Of a DNA stretch of 23,242 nt, positions 15,826 through 22,688 are shown one piece after another; positions within the stretch are counted from its first letter, which is position 1, and each line of letters starts with the position of its first letter. Origin of the DNA: Arcobacter sp. GTDB taxonomy: Bacteria; Campylobacterota; Campylobacteria; Campylobacterales; Arcobacteraceae. Both the position numbers and the translations under genes were made by a program. The notes under the pieces are model-generated. The model saw only the letters and a program-made list of their open reading frames with translations, searched no databases and was not told where the DNA came from. Location of the stretch: positions 1-23,242 of the forward strand of contig JADGEG010000007.1 in the NCBI GenBank assembly GCA_016744485.1, in the 5' to 3' direction.

Positions 15826-15857
15826 AAAGATAAAGCATAAATTTTAGCTTTATCTTT
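15826..15857 (-). terminator. Hairpin downstream of nifU
   Basis: AAAGATAAAGC (15826-15836) pairs perfectly with GCTTTATCTTT (15847-15857) across a 10-base loop. It lies 52 bases after the nifU stop in transcription direction, and TTAATTC follows. The tail is only moderately T-rich, so termination strength is uncertain. Confidence 0.5.
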
Positions 15858-15909
15858 ATAAAAATTATGGTTCATTATTAGGATAATATAATTAATAATA
15901 TTTGTTATT

Positions 15910-16890
15910 TTAAATAGGTAAAACTCTAATATTCTCATCAACTTTTTGTTTTAATATAGACTCAATTGCATAAAGTGTTCCAGTATCACCAGAAGCACAA
16001 CCATTACAAGCCCCTAAATATCTAATGTATAAATCATAATGAGGAATATTTTCTTTAATATCAATAATTTCCATATTCCCACCATCCATAACTAACATTG
16101 GTCTAATATCTGCATCTAGTACAGCATCAATTGTTTTAATTCTTTGAACAATAGTCATCTTATCAAAAGTATTAGCTCCTTGGCTACTTAAATCAGCAGC
16201 AATTTTTATTTTTTCTTCTTGCATTTTTTCTCTTGTATCTTGTAAAATATCAACTAAGTAATATTCTCTATCTTCGTGACCACCTGCTTTTATACATGAT
16301 TTACAAAAAGCACCTGCTTTTGTATAATCAGTTATTTGCTCAACTGTAGTTAAATCATTGATTTTAATTACTTCTTGAATAGTTCCTAAGCTAACTCTTG
16401 CACATTCACAAACAATAACTTCAGTTTCAAAAGATTCTATATCTACACCTTTGTATTGTGCTGCTGCTTTTTTAATAACATCGTAAGCCATAACAGAACA
16501 GTGCATTTTTTGAGGAGGAACAGCTGGTATATCAGGCTCATCTCTTAAGGCATGTTCTACATCAATATTGGTAATTTTAACAGCTTCATCAACAGTTTTA
16601 CCAATACATAATTCAGCCATAACATCAGATGATGCAATTGCAGTTCCACAACCAAAAGATTTAAATTTTGATTCTTCGATTACATTTGTTTCTTCATTTA
16701 CTGCCCAATATAAACGAACAGCATCTCCACATGATTCAGCACCAAAATCTGCAATAATTAATTTTGCATTTAACTCTTTTGCTCTTTGCTCACTTATTTC
16801 ACCTTGATGTGTTGGGTCGTCCATTCTTCTAATTACATTTTCCGAGTACTCATCCCAAATTGAACCAGATATTAAAGTATTTTTAGCCAT
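15910..16890 (-). CDS. nifU: Fe-S cluster scaffold NifU, three-domain
   Basis: Builds Fe-S clusters from sulfur delivered by NifS. The 326-residue protein has the full NifU layout: an IscU-like domain with C54, C81 and C131; a BFD-like 2Fe-2S domain with C161, C163, C196 and C199; and a C-terminal Nfu domain with MDGGNMEIIDI and C295-x2-C298 (ACNGCASGDTGTL). In Campylobacterota this NIF pair is the general Fe-S system, so it does not imply nitrogen fixation. It starts 21 bases after nifS, with AAGGA before the ATG, and a hairpin follows it. Confidence 0.97.
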   Translation of the reverse strand: MAKNTLISGSIWDEYSENVIRRMDDPTHQGEISEQRAKELNAKLIIADFGAESCGDAVRLYWAVNEETNVIEESKFKSFGCGTAIASSDVMAELCIGKTVDEAVKITNIDVEHALRDEPDIPAVPPQKMHCSVMAYDVIKKAAAQYKGVDIESFETEVIVCECARVSLGTIQEVIKINDLTTVEQITDYTKAGAFCKSCIKAGGHEDREYYLVDILQDTREKMQEEKIKIAADLSSQGANTFDKMTIVQRIKTIDAVLDADIRPMLVMDGGNMEIIDIKENIPHYDLYIRYLGACNGCASGDTGTLYAIESILKQKVDENIRVLPI

Positions 16891-16911
16891 TTTATTTCCT
16901 TAAATTTATTA

Positions 16912-18108
16912 TTATAATTGTGATACATGATTTTCAGGTGCACTTGCATATGAAGAAGAAATTTTTCTAAGTCTTGCTACTGCATTTTTTATTACATCAA
17001 TAGTGTAATCTATTTGTTCTTTTGTATTAAACCTACTTAATGATAATCTAATACCAGTATGAGCTAACTCACTATCACTTCCAAAAGCATTCATAACTGG
17101 ATTTGCTTCTAAATCTTCACTAGCACATGCACTTCCTGTTGATGCACCAATACCTTTTTGATTTAAATCCCAAAGCATTGATTCACCCTCAACACCTCTT
17201 ATTGATATTAAAGTAGTATTTGGAGTTCTGTTATTTTTTCCTCCAATTATTATAGTTTCAGGGATTTGTAAAATTGCATTTTCTAAACAATCTCTTAATT
17301 TTTCTACATGATCGTGTTCAAAAGCAAGAGCATTAGCTGAAGTTGCAAGTTTCATAGCTAAACCCATGCCAACCATACAAGCTACATCAACTGTACCAGC
17401 TCTATGTCCTCCCATTTGTTCACCACCATGAAGTAAAGGACTAAGTTCACATGTTTTTCTTACATATAACCCTCCAACACCCTTAGGACCATGAAACTTA
17501 TGAGCTGAAAATGTTAAATAATCTATATTACAATCTTGTACATCAACACTAATCTTGCCTATTGCTTGTGTTGCATCTGTATGAAAAGCTATTTTATTAT
17601 CTCTACAAATTTGTCCTATTTCTTTAATAGGGAATATTTTTCCCGTTTCATTATTCGCCCACATAATAGATACTAATGCAGTATTTTCTTTTATAGCTTC
17701 TTGTACATTTTTAGCTTCGAGTATCCCATCATTATCTACTTTTAGATAAGTTACTTCTACTCCTTGTGTTTCTAAGAATTTACAAACTGCCGTAATTGAT
17801 GGGTGTTCAACTTCACTTGTAATAATATGATTTTTATTTCCATTTAGAATTTTATCAATCCAAATACCTTTTAAAACAGTATTATTACTCTCTGTTGCAT
17901 TTCCAGTGATGATTATATCATCTTCATCTTTTGCATTTATTCCTTCATATAAATAATGAAAAGCTTCAATCATTTTAGGATGAGTTCCTGATCCAAACTT
18001 ATGTAAAGAGTTAGGATTACCATAAATATCACAAAAAAATGGTTTCATCTCTTCTAAAACTAAAGGATCTACCATTGTTGTTGCATTATTATCTAAATAT
18101 ACTTCCAT
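16912..18108 (-). CDS. nifS: Cysteine desulfurase NifS/IscS
   Basis: PLP enzyme that takes sulfur from cysteine as a persulfide and passes it to NifU. The 398-residue product starts MEVYLDNNATT, has GNPNSLHKFG, ATESNN for PLP stacking, the PLP lysine K204 in FSAHKFHGPKG, and the persulfide cysteine C328 in STGSACASED on a long flexible loop. AGGA precedes the ATG. It is the first gene of nifSU. The 161-base region upstream contains a marked dyad (18141-18180), the likely control site. Confidence 0.97.
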   Translation of the reverse strand: MEVYLDNNATTMVDPLVLEEMKPFFCDIYGNPNSLHKFGSGTHPKMIEAFHYLYEGINAKDEDDIIITGNATESNNTVLKGIWIDKILNGNKNHIITSEVEHPSITAVCKFLETQGVEVTYLKVDNDGILEAKNVQEAIKENTALVSIMWANNETGKIFPIKEIGQICRDNKIAFHTDATQAIGKISVDVQDCNIDYLTFSAHKFHGPKGVGGLYVRKTCELSPLLHGGEQMGGHRAGTVDVACMVGMGLAMKLATSANALAFEHDHVEKLRDCLENAILQIPETIIIGGKNNRTPNTTLISIRGVEGESMLWDLNQKGIGASTGSACASEDLEANPVMNAFGSDSELAHTGIRLSLSRFNTKEQIDYTIDVIKNAVARLRKISSSYASAPENHVSQL

Positions 18109-18140
18109 TTTTATTCCTATTTAAAATTAAAAATTTATTT

Positions 18141-18180
18141 GATTTTATTATTGATAACCACTATCAAAGCCCATAAAATC
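18141..18180. promoter_or_regulatory. Nested dyad upstream of nifS, candidate operator
   Basis: A 17-base inverted repeat, TTGATA-ACCAC-TATCAA (18151-18167), sits inside a second inverted pair, GATTTTAT (18141-18148) and ATAAAATC (18173-18180). The structure is 33-72 bases upstream of the nifS ATG, across the expected promoter. A regulator of Fe-S biogenesis (Rrf2 or Fur type) is plausible; the sequence is not a clear Fur box. The remaining bases to 18269 are AT-rich without other clear signals. Confidence 0.5.
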
Positions 18181-18269
18181 AATCTTTAAAGACATTATAA
18201 GTTAAATAGGATAAAAATTGTCTTAATTTAAATTTTTTATTTATTAATTTTTGTTTTAATTAAAATAGT

Positions 18270-19154
18270 CTATTTTTTGATATGTCTATATAAATATTTT
18301 AATAAACTTTCTTCCAAAGATTCTTTTAAATTATCTTCAAGCTTACTTAAAGTATTTTCACATTTTTGTGCTAGTTTATTTGCTATGTCTATAGCTAATT
18401 CAAGTCCATGTAAATTAACAAATGAATTTTTATTATTATCATTTTTTGTTGTTTTCCCTGCTTCTTTACTTGAATGAGTTTCATCTATTATATCATCTTG
18501 GATTTGGAATAAAAGACCAATATCTAAACCAAAATTATATAAATCATCTTGTACTTTAGAGTCTAGTTCACAAATAATAGCACCCATTTTTAATGAAGCT
18601 GCGATTAGTTTTGCAGTTTTATGAAGATGTAAAAATTCTAAATCTTTAAGCTTTAGTGTTTGATTTTCAAAATAACAATCAATTGCTTGACCAATAATCA
18701 TTCCATTTATTCCAGCATTTTGGGATAAACATTTAATAAGGTCAACTTTAATATCACTACTAAAAGATGCATGGGCAAGTAAATTAAAAGCTTCGGTATT
18801 TAAAGCATCTCCTACAAGTATAGCAGTAACCTCATCATACTTAGTATGTAATGTGCTAAGTCCTCTTCTTAAACTAGCATTGTCCATACTTGGTAAATCA
18901 TCATGAATTAAAGAATAAGTATGAATCATTTCTAAACTAAATGCTACACTCATAGAATTCTTAAGAAATAAAGTATTATTTGCACGAACCACACAAAGTA
19001 ATAACATAGGTCTAAATCTTTTTGCAGAAGCTTTAAGCATATAAGCTAAAGCATCTTCAAAATAGGGATGAAAAGTTTTACATTTTGGAAGATTATTTAT
19101 CAAATAATCTTCAAAATCATTAACTAGTTTATTTAAATTAGTTTTTTTGTTCAA
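18270..19154 (-). CDS. ispA: Polyprenyl (farnesyl) diphosphate synthase
   Basis: Condenses isopentenyl diphosphate with allylic diphosphates to give farnesyl (perhaps geranylgeranyl) diphosphate. The 294-residue product has the first Asp-rich motif DDLPSMD (85-91), with the two-residue insertion of bacterial short-chain enzymes and an aromatic Y80 five residues before it, plus RRG and the second motif FQIQDDIID (216-224). KRFRP (45-49) binds the substrate. The start is TTG at 19154, inside the last codons of the YbaB gene (17-base overlap), without its own ribosome site, implying translational coupling; no ATG occurs before the conserved FHPY region. Confidence 0.93.
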   Translation of the reverse strand: MNKKTNLNKLVNDFEDYLINNLPKCKTFHPYFEDALAYMLKASAKRFRPMLLLCVVRANNTLFLKNSMSVAFSLEMIHTYSLIHDDLPSMDNASLRRGLSTLHTKYDEVTAILVGDALNTEAFNLLAHASFSSDIKVDLIKCLSQNAGINGMIIGQAIDCYFENQTLKLKDLEFLHLHKTAKLIAASLKMGAIICELDSKVQDDLYNFGLDIGLLFQIQDDIIDETHSSKEAGKTTKNDNNKNSFVNLHGLELAIDIANKLAQKCENTLSKLEDNLKESLEESLLKYLYRHIKK

Positions 19155-19461
19155 GAGGATTAAAATTTTTCATAAGATTAAGACTTGAATTTTTATTATT
19201 TTCTTCAACTTGTTTTAAAACATCATTTATAGACGATATTAAAAGAACTTGTAGCATATTTTTATCATTTAATAATGTATCATTAATTTGTAAATCTGTT
19301 ATTTCAGAGTTGCCATTAATTGTAATTTGTATTAAACCAGCTCCAACTTTAGAAGTAAATGTTTTACCATTATTTTCTTCTTTTGTTTTATCCACGATGT
19401 CTTTCATTTGTCCCATCATATCGTTCAAATTTAGTTTACTTAAGTCTACTCCATTAAGCAT
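19138..19461 (-). CDS. YbaB/EbfC-family nucleoid-associated protein
   Basis: Small dimeric DNA-binding protein of 107 residues. DLSKLNLNDMMGQMKDI resembles the helical N-terminus of YbaB, and the middle part with GAGLIQITINGNSEITDLQI is the characteristic YbaB core (G-x-V-x-V-x-x-G-x-G/N). It begins 8 bases inside the panD 3' end and its own end holds the ispA start. Helicobacter pylori also pairs panD with a YbaB gene (HP0034-HP0035, from memory), which supports the call. The exact role in the cell is unclear for the family. Confidence 0.88.
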   Translation of the reverse strand: MLNGVDLSKLNLNDMMGQMKDIVDKTKEENNGKTFTSKVGAGLIQITINGNSEITDLQINDTLLNDKNMLQVLLISSINDVLKQVEENNKNSSLNLMKNFNPLEQKN

Positions 19462-19837
19462 TTGTATGTCCTTCTAATTTATTTGTGATATTTGTAATAT
19501 TATTCTTTTCATCTACTATTACTACGGTTGGTTCATAGTTTGCTAATTCTTCTTGTGTATACGAAGCATATGCAATAATAATAATTTTATCACCAATTTC
19601 AACTTTTCTTGCAGCCGCACCATTTAAACAAATATCTTTACTTCCTACTTTGCCTTTTATAGTGTAAGTAGCAAATCTTTCACCATTATTTACATTTACT
19701 ATTTCAACTTTTTGTCCAACTCTAATAGCTGAAGCATTCATTAAATCTTCATCTATTGTAATTGAGCCTATATAATTCAAATTTGCATCTGTAACTGTTG
19801 CTCTATGTATTTTACTATAAAGCATTTCAATTGTCAT
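19454..19837 (-). CDS. panD: Aspartate 1-decarboxylase
   Basis: Pyruvoyl enzyme converting aspartate to beta-alanine for pantothenate, and so CoA. The 127-residue proenzyme self-cleaves between G24 and S25 (NYIGSITID), leaving a pyruvoyl group; K9, R54 and Y58 occupy the same positions as in E. coli PanD. Length is typical. AGAGG stands 7 bases before the ATG. It lies 21 bases after the ferredoxin gene and overlaps YbaB. Together with coaE at the left end, the window holds two separate CoA-pathway genes. Confidence 0.97.
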   Translation of the reverse strand: MTIEMLYSKIHRATVTDANLNYIGSITIDEDLMNASAIRVGQKVEIVNVNNGERFATYTIKGKVGSKDICLNGAAARKVEIGDKIIIIAYASYTQEELANYEPTVVIVDEKNNITNITNKLEGHTNA

Positions 19838-19858
19838 ATAGTTAACCTCTTAATTTAT

Positions 19859-20224
19859 TTAATTATTATCTAAAACGATACTATCGCCCCAATATTGTTT
19901 TGGAATCAAAAATTCTTCTATAATATTACCTTGTATAATATGCTCATCAATAATTCTATCTATTTTTTCCTTAGATAATTGGCAGTACATATAATGCCCT
20001 GGTTCAATTAACATAAGTGGTCCCATTTGACAGCGTCCCAAACAAGATGTTCTAACAGCAAGAACTGGACCCATAATACCTTTTCTCATCATTGATTGAC
20101 TTAAATGATCATACAAGTCTCTATTTTGCTCATTCACACAAGAAGGTTTTGGCATACCAGGAGGTGAACTTTGTTCGCATTTAAAGATATAAAATGTAGG
20201 TTGTGGCATTGCTAGTATTTCCAT
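19859..20224 (-). CDS. Thioredoxin-like 2Fe-2S ferredoxin
   Basis: Protein of 121 residues with cysteines placed as in thioredoxin-fold 2Fe-2S ferredoxins: C16-x12-C29 and C61-x3-C65 (SCLGRCQMGP), plus C81. Its electron partner is unknown. An upstream ATG at 20257 would add 11 residues but has no ribosome site; AAAGGA precedes the ATG at 20224 by about 6 bases, so that start is preferred. A possible -10 overlapping 20248-20253 would exclude the longer form from the transcript altogether. It is the first gene of the run to ispA. Confidence 0.88.
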   Translation of the reverse strand: MEILAMPQPTFYIFKCEQSSPPGMPKPSCVNEQNRDLYDHLSQSMMRKGIMGPVLAVRTSCLGRCQMGPLMLIEPGHYMYCQLSKEKIDRIIDEHIIQGNIIEEFLIPKQYWGDSIVLDNN

Positions 20225-20247
20225 AAATAATCCTTTTTTTAAATAAA

Positions 20248-20279
20248 AATTTAGCATAGCTAATTAGTATATGATTATA
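20248..20279 (-). promoter_or_regulatory. Promoter region of ferredoxin-panD-YbaB-ispA
   Basis: Two minus-strand -10 candidates: TATAAT at 20274-20279, and the extended TGCTAAATT at 20248-20256. The first would give a leader of about 40 bases, the second about 17. Confidence 0.45.
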
Positions 20280-20285
20280 CTAAAA

Positions 20286-20306
20286 TAAGCTTTTAATAAA
20301 AGCTTA
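20286..20306. repeat. Perfect 9-bp inverted repeat between divergent promoters
   Basis: TAAGCTTTT and AAAAGCTTA flank AAT. The dyad covers the expected -35 positions of both the ferredoxin operon (leftward) and the cyclophilin gene (rightward). As it lies upstream of both transcripts it cannot be their terminator, so an operator is the more likely role. Confidence 0.5.
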
Positions 20307-20319
20307 AAAAAAATAAGAA

Positions 20320-20325
20320 TATACT
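20320..20325 (+). promoter_or_regulatory. -10 box of the cyclophilin gene
   Basis: TATACT, 36 bases upstream of the ATG; the -35 position falls in the 20286-20306 palindrome. Confidence 0.45.
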
Positions 20326-20361
20326 ACTTTTTTATAAAACTACTGACAACTAAGGACTTGC

Positions 20362-20913
20362 ATGAAAAAAATCTTTTTTATTTTATTTTTGCTAGTGTTA
20401 CTTTTAGAAGCATCAAATCCAATTGCTATTTTAAAAACGACACAAGGTATAATTGAAATTAAGTTAAGACCTGATATTGCTCCAAAAGCAGTTGAGAATT
20501 TTATTACTCATTCTAAAAACAAATATTATGATGGATTAATTTTTCACCGAATTATCAAAAACTTTATGATTCAAAGTGGAGATCCAAGTGGTACAGGAAT
20601 GAAAGGTGAATCAATTTGGGGCAAAAATTTCAAAGATGAATTTAGTTCAAAAGCACTTTTTGATAAGGCAGGTATTGTTGCAATGGCTAATTCTGGACGA
20701 GATACAAATGGTAGTCAGTTTTTTATCACAAGTGTTCCTACATATTGGTTAAATGGTAAACATACAATTTTTGCTTATGTAATAAAAGGTATGGATATAG
20801 TACAAAAATTAAGTTTAGTACCTGTAGATAATGCAAAAAAACCTTTAAGTGAGCAAAAAATTATATCCATTATGATAAAAGAACAAGTTAAACAAAAGCC
20901 TCTTAAAAATTAA
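20362..20913 (+). CDS. Cyclophilin-type peptidyl-prolyl isomerase, exported
   Basis: The 183-residue protein starts with a Sec signal peptide (KKIFFILFLLVLLLEAS, cleavage near residue 17), so it should act in the periplasm. The cyclophilin core has FHRIIKNFMIQSGDPSGTG with the catalytic arginine, MANSGRDTNGSQFFI, and WLNGKHTIFAYV. It is close to bacterial PpiA/PpiB. AAGGA lies about 7 bases before the ATG. The 3' end overlaps the convergent secretin gene by 11 bases. It is the second intact prolyl isomerase predicted to be exported in this window. Confidence 0.94.
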   Translation: MKKIFFILFLLVLLLEASNPIAILKTTQGIIEIKLRPDIAPKAVENFITHSKNKYYDGLIFHRIIKNFMIQSGDPSGTGMKGESIWGKNFKDEFSSKALFDKAGIVAMANSGRDTNGSQFFITSVPTYWLNGKHTIFAYVIKGMDIVQKLSLVPVDNAKKPLSEQKIISIMIKEQVKQKPLKN

Positions 20914-22513
20914 ATACTGTTTTTAAACGTTTTTCATGCATTTGTTGATTTTTTTGTTCTACATTTAAAATAATTTGTTTTTTGTTTTTTTGATTTAATA
21001 AATCTTTTATAATATTTTCTAAATATTGATCTTCAATTATTTGTAGTTTTGCTAATTCATTTCTTATATAAGTTAAATTTTTACTTTTAGGAATTATATA
21101 AGGTGTTACAATTATAACTAAGTTTTTATTTTGCTTTGAATGAAGCTTATTTTTAAATAGTTCACCAAGAAGAGGAATATCACTAAGTAATGGTAATTTT
21201 TCTATAGTTTTTTCATTCTTTTGTTCAAGTAAACCACCCAATATTATACTCTCACCATTATTAACTATTGCCGTTGTTATAATTTCTTTTTTTGAAGTAT
21301 TAGGATTTGTATTGTTGGCATTTATATTTTTAATTCCTTCAAGTATTACATGAATATCTAAGGTAACTTTGTAACTATTTGATATTTGTGGTTTTACTTT
21401 TAACAATAATCCAATATCTTGTCTTTTATAAGTACTAGTGATATTCCCACCACTAGTTGTAGTTGTTCCTGTTTGAATAGATACAGTATCTCCTACATAA
21501 ATAGAACTTTCTTTATTATTAATACATAATATTGATGGTTGGGATAAAATATTTAAGGCATAAGTTTTATTAAGTAAACTTAAACTAGCTCCAAGTGATA
21601 AAAATGATTTTATATTTGGAATTTTCAAATTAAAATTTGTAGAATTTAACAAACTTGCATTACCCTTATTTAAGGATGAACTAAAAGTATATAAACCACC
21701 ATTATGAATTCTTCCTCCTAAAATTCCATATTTTATTCCTACTTCATTTAATAAATCATTATTTAATTCAATAATCTTAACCTTTACATAAACTTGTGAT
21801 TTTGCCTTGTCTAATTGTTTAATTAATTTAGCTAAATCATCTAAAGTATTTTTTTGTCCATATAATAATATGGTATTATTTTGTTTATCTATAGTAATTT
21901 TTGCTTTGTATTTATCTTTTTTATTAACTTTTTCTTTTAACATATTATCAATAATTTTTTTTATATCTTGTGCTTGTGTATTTTTTAAATCTATAAGCAT
22001 AGTTTCATTTTTTAAAATTGTGTCTAGTTTATCAAGTTTTAAAATATGAGAAGATAAGTATTGTATACTTTTATTATTTCCTATTAATATTATAGAATTA
22101 TCATAAATATTAGCTAGTATATTAACTTTTGTTTTCTCATTAAAAGCTAGTTTTGCGATTTTTTCTAATTCATTTTTAGCATCTACTGCAAAATATTTTT
22201 TCAGTTTAATACTTTTGATATTTTTTGATTTTTCATTTATTTTAATAATTCTTAAAATATTGTTTGTTTGTTCAAATGTAAAACCTTTATTTTCTAAAGC
22301 GAATAATAAAATATTAAAAATATTGTTTTTGTTTATAGATTTGTTTGATAAAAAGTTAACTTTACCTTTTATGATATATGTATTTAATATATTTTTATCA
22401 AGAACTTTTGATGTGATTTTTATTAATTCCATGATTTGTAAGTTTTTAAAATTAATATTAATATCATTTGCAAATATATTTATACTAATAAACAAAATAA
22501 ATATAAGTTTCAT
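20903..22513 (-). CDS. Secretin (GspD/MshL/PilQ superfamily)
   Basis: Outer-membrane channel subunit of a type II secretion or type IV pilus/transformation machine. The 536-residue protein has a signal peptide (1-15), an N0-like domain about 17-92, two ring-forming N domains (about 100-162 and 170-237), and a secretin domain from about 240. That domain includes LSQPSILCINNKESSIYVGD (323-342), GGLLEQK and the signature LPLLSDIPLLGELFK (440-454). A basic, Gln/Asn-rich tail follows. It is shorter than a typical GspD (about 650 or more). AAAGGA precedes the ATG. No other secretion gene is in the window, so the parent system cannot be named. Confidence 0.92.
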   Translation of the reverse strand: MKLIFILFISINIFANDININFKNLQIMELIKITSKVLDKNILNTYIIKGKVNFLSNKSINKNNIFNILLFALENKGFTFEQTNNILRIIKINEKSKNIKSIKLKKYFAVDAKNELEKIAKLAFNEKTKVNILANIYDNSIILIGNNKSIQYLSSHILKLDKLDTILKNETMLIDLKNTQAQDIKKIIDNMLKEKVNKKDKYKAKITIDKQNNTILLYGQKNTLDDLAKLIKQLDKAKSQVYVKVKIIELNNDLLNEVGIKYGILGGRIHNGGLYTFSSSLNKGNASLLNSTNFNLKIPNIKSFLSLGASLSLLNKTYALNILSQPSILCINNKESSIYVGDTVSIQTGTTTTSGGNITSTYKRQDIGLLLKVKPQISNSYKVTLDIHVILEGIKNINANNTNPNTSKKEIITTAIVNNGESIILGGLLEQKNEKTIEKLPLLSDIPLLGELFKNKLHSKQNKNLVIIVTPYIIPKSKNLTYIRNELAKLQIIEDQYLENIIKDLLNQKNKKQIILNVEQKNQQMHEKRLKTVFNF

Positions 22514-22556
22514 ATCTTCCTTTATATCATATATAATTATTCAAAAATTATGATAC

Positions 22557-22610
22557 AACAATATAATTTAATAAATGTTAAATTATATTGTTTTTATTAG
22601 TTAACATTTA
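22557..22610. repeat. Overlapping inverted repeats between secretin and TAXI genes
   Basis: A perfect 15-bp inverted repeat, AACAATATAATTTAA (22557-22571) and TTAAATTATATTGTT (22578-22592), has a 6-base centre TAAATG. That centre plus the next four bases (TAAATGTTAA, 22572-22581) is repeated inverted at 22601-22610 (TTAACATTTA), so the two dyads share bases. They fill the middle of the 175-base divergent gap and probably bind a regulator. Confidence 0.55.
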
Positions 22611-22613
22611 GTG

Positions 22614-22619
22614 TATATT
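22614..22619 (+). promoter_or_regulatory. -10 box of the TAXI-protein gene
   Basis: TATATT, 69 bases upstream of the ATG and 3 bases after the TTAACATTTA unit. The -35 position falls within the repeat region. Confidence 0.35.
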
Positions 22620-22688
22620 ATTTTTAACTTTATTCTTTTTAAAGTAGCAATTTAGTAAAGTTAAAGACTTTTTTCTTTAGGATTAACT

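Noticed and set aside
15910..18108. Nitrogen fixation locus suggested by NifU and NifS
   Set aside because: No nifHDK or other nif genes; in this phylum NifU/NifS serve general Fe-S assembly.
18254..18265. TTTTAATTAAAA palindrome as a terminator of ispA
   Set aside because: It has no loop and is all A/T, common by chance in this DNA; cannot be supported as a terminator.
22215..22553. Plus-strand 112-residue hydrophobic frame over the secretin start
   Set aside because: Antisense to a secretin N0 domain with a clear signal peptide; no ribosome site.
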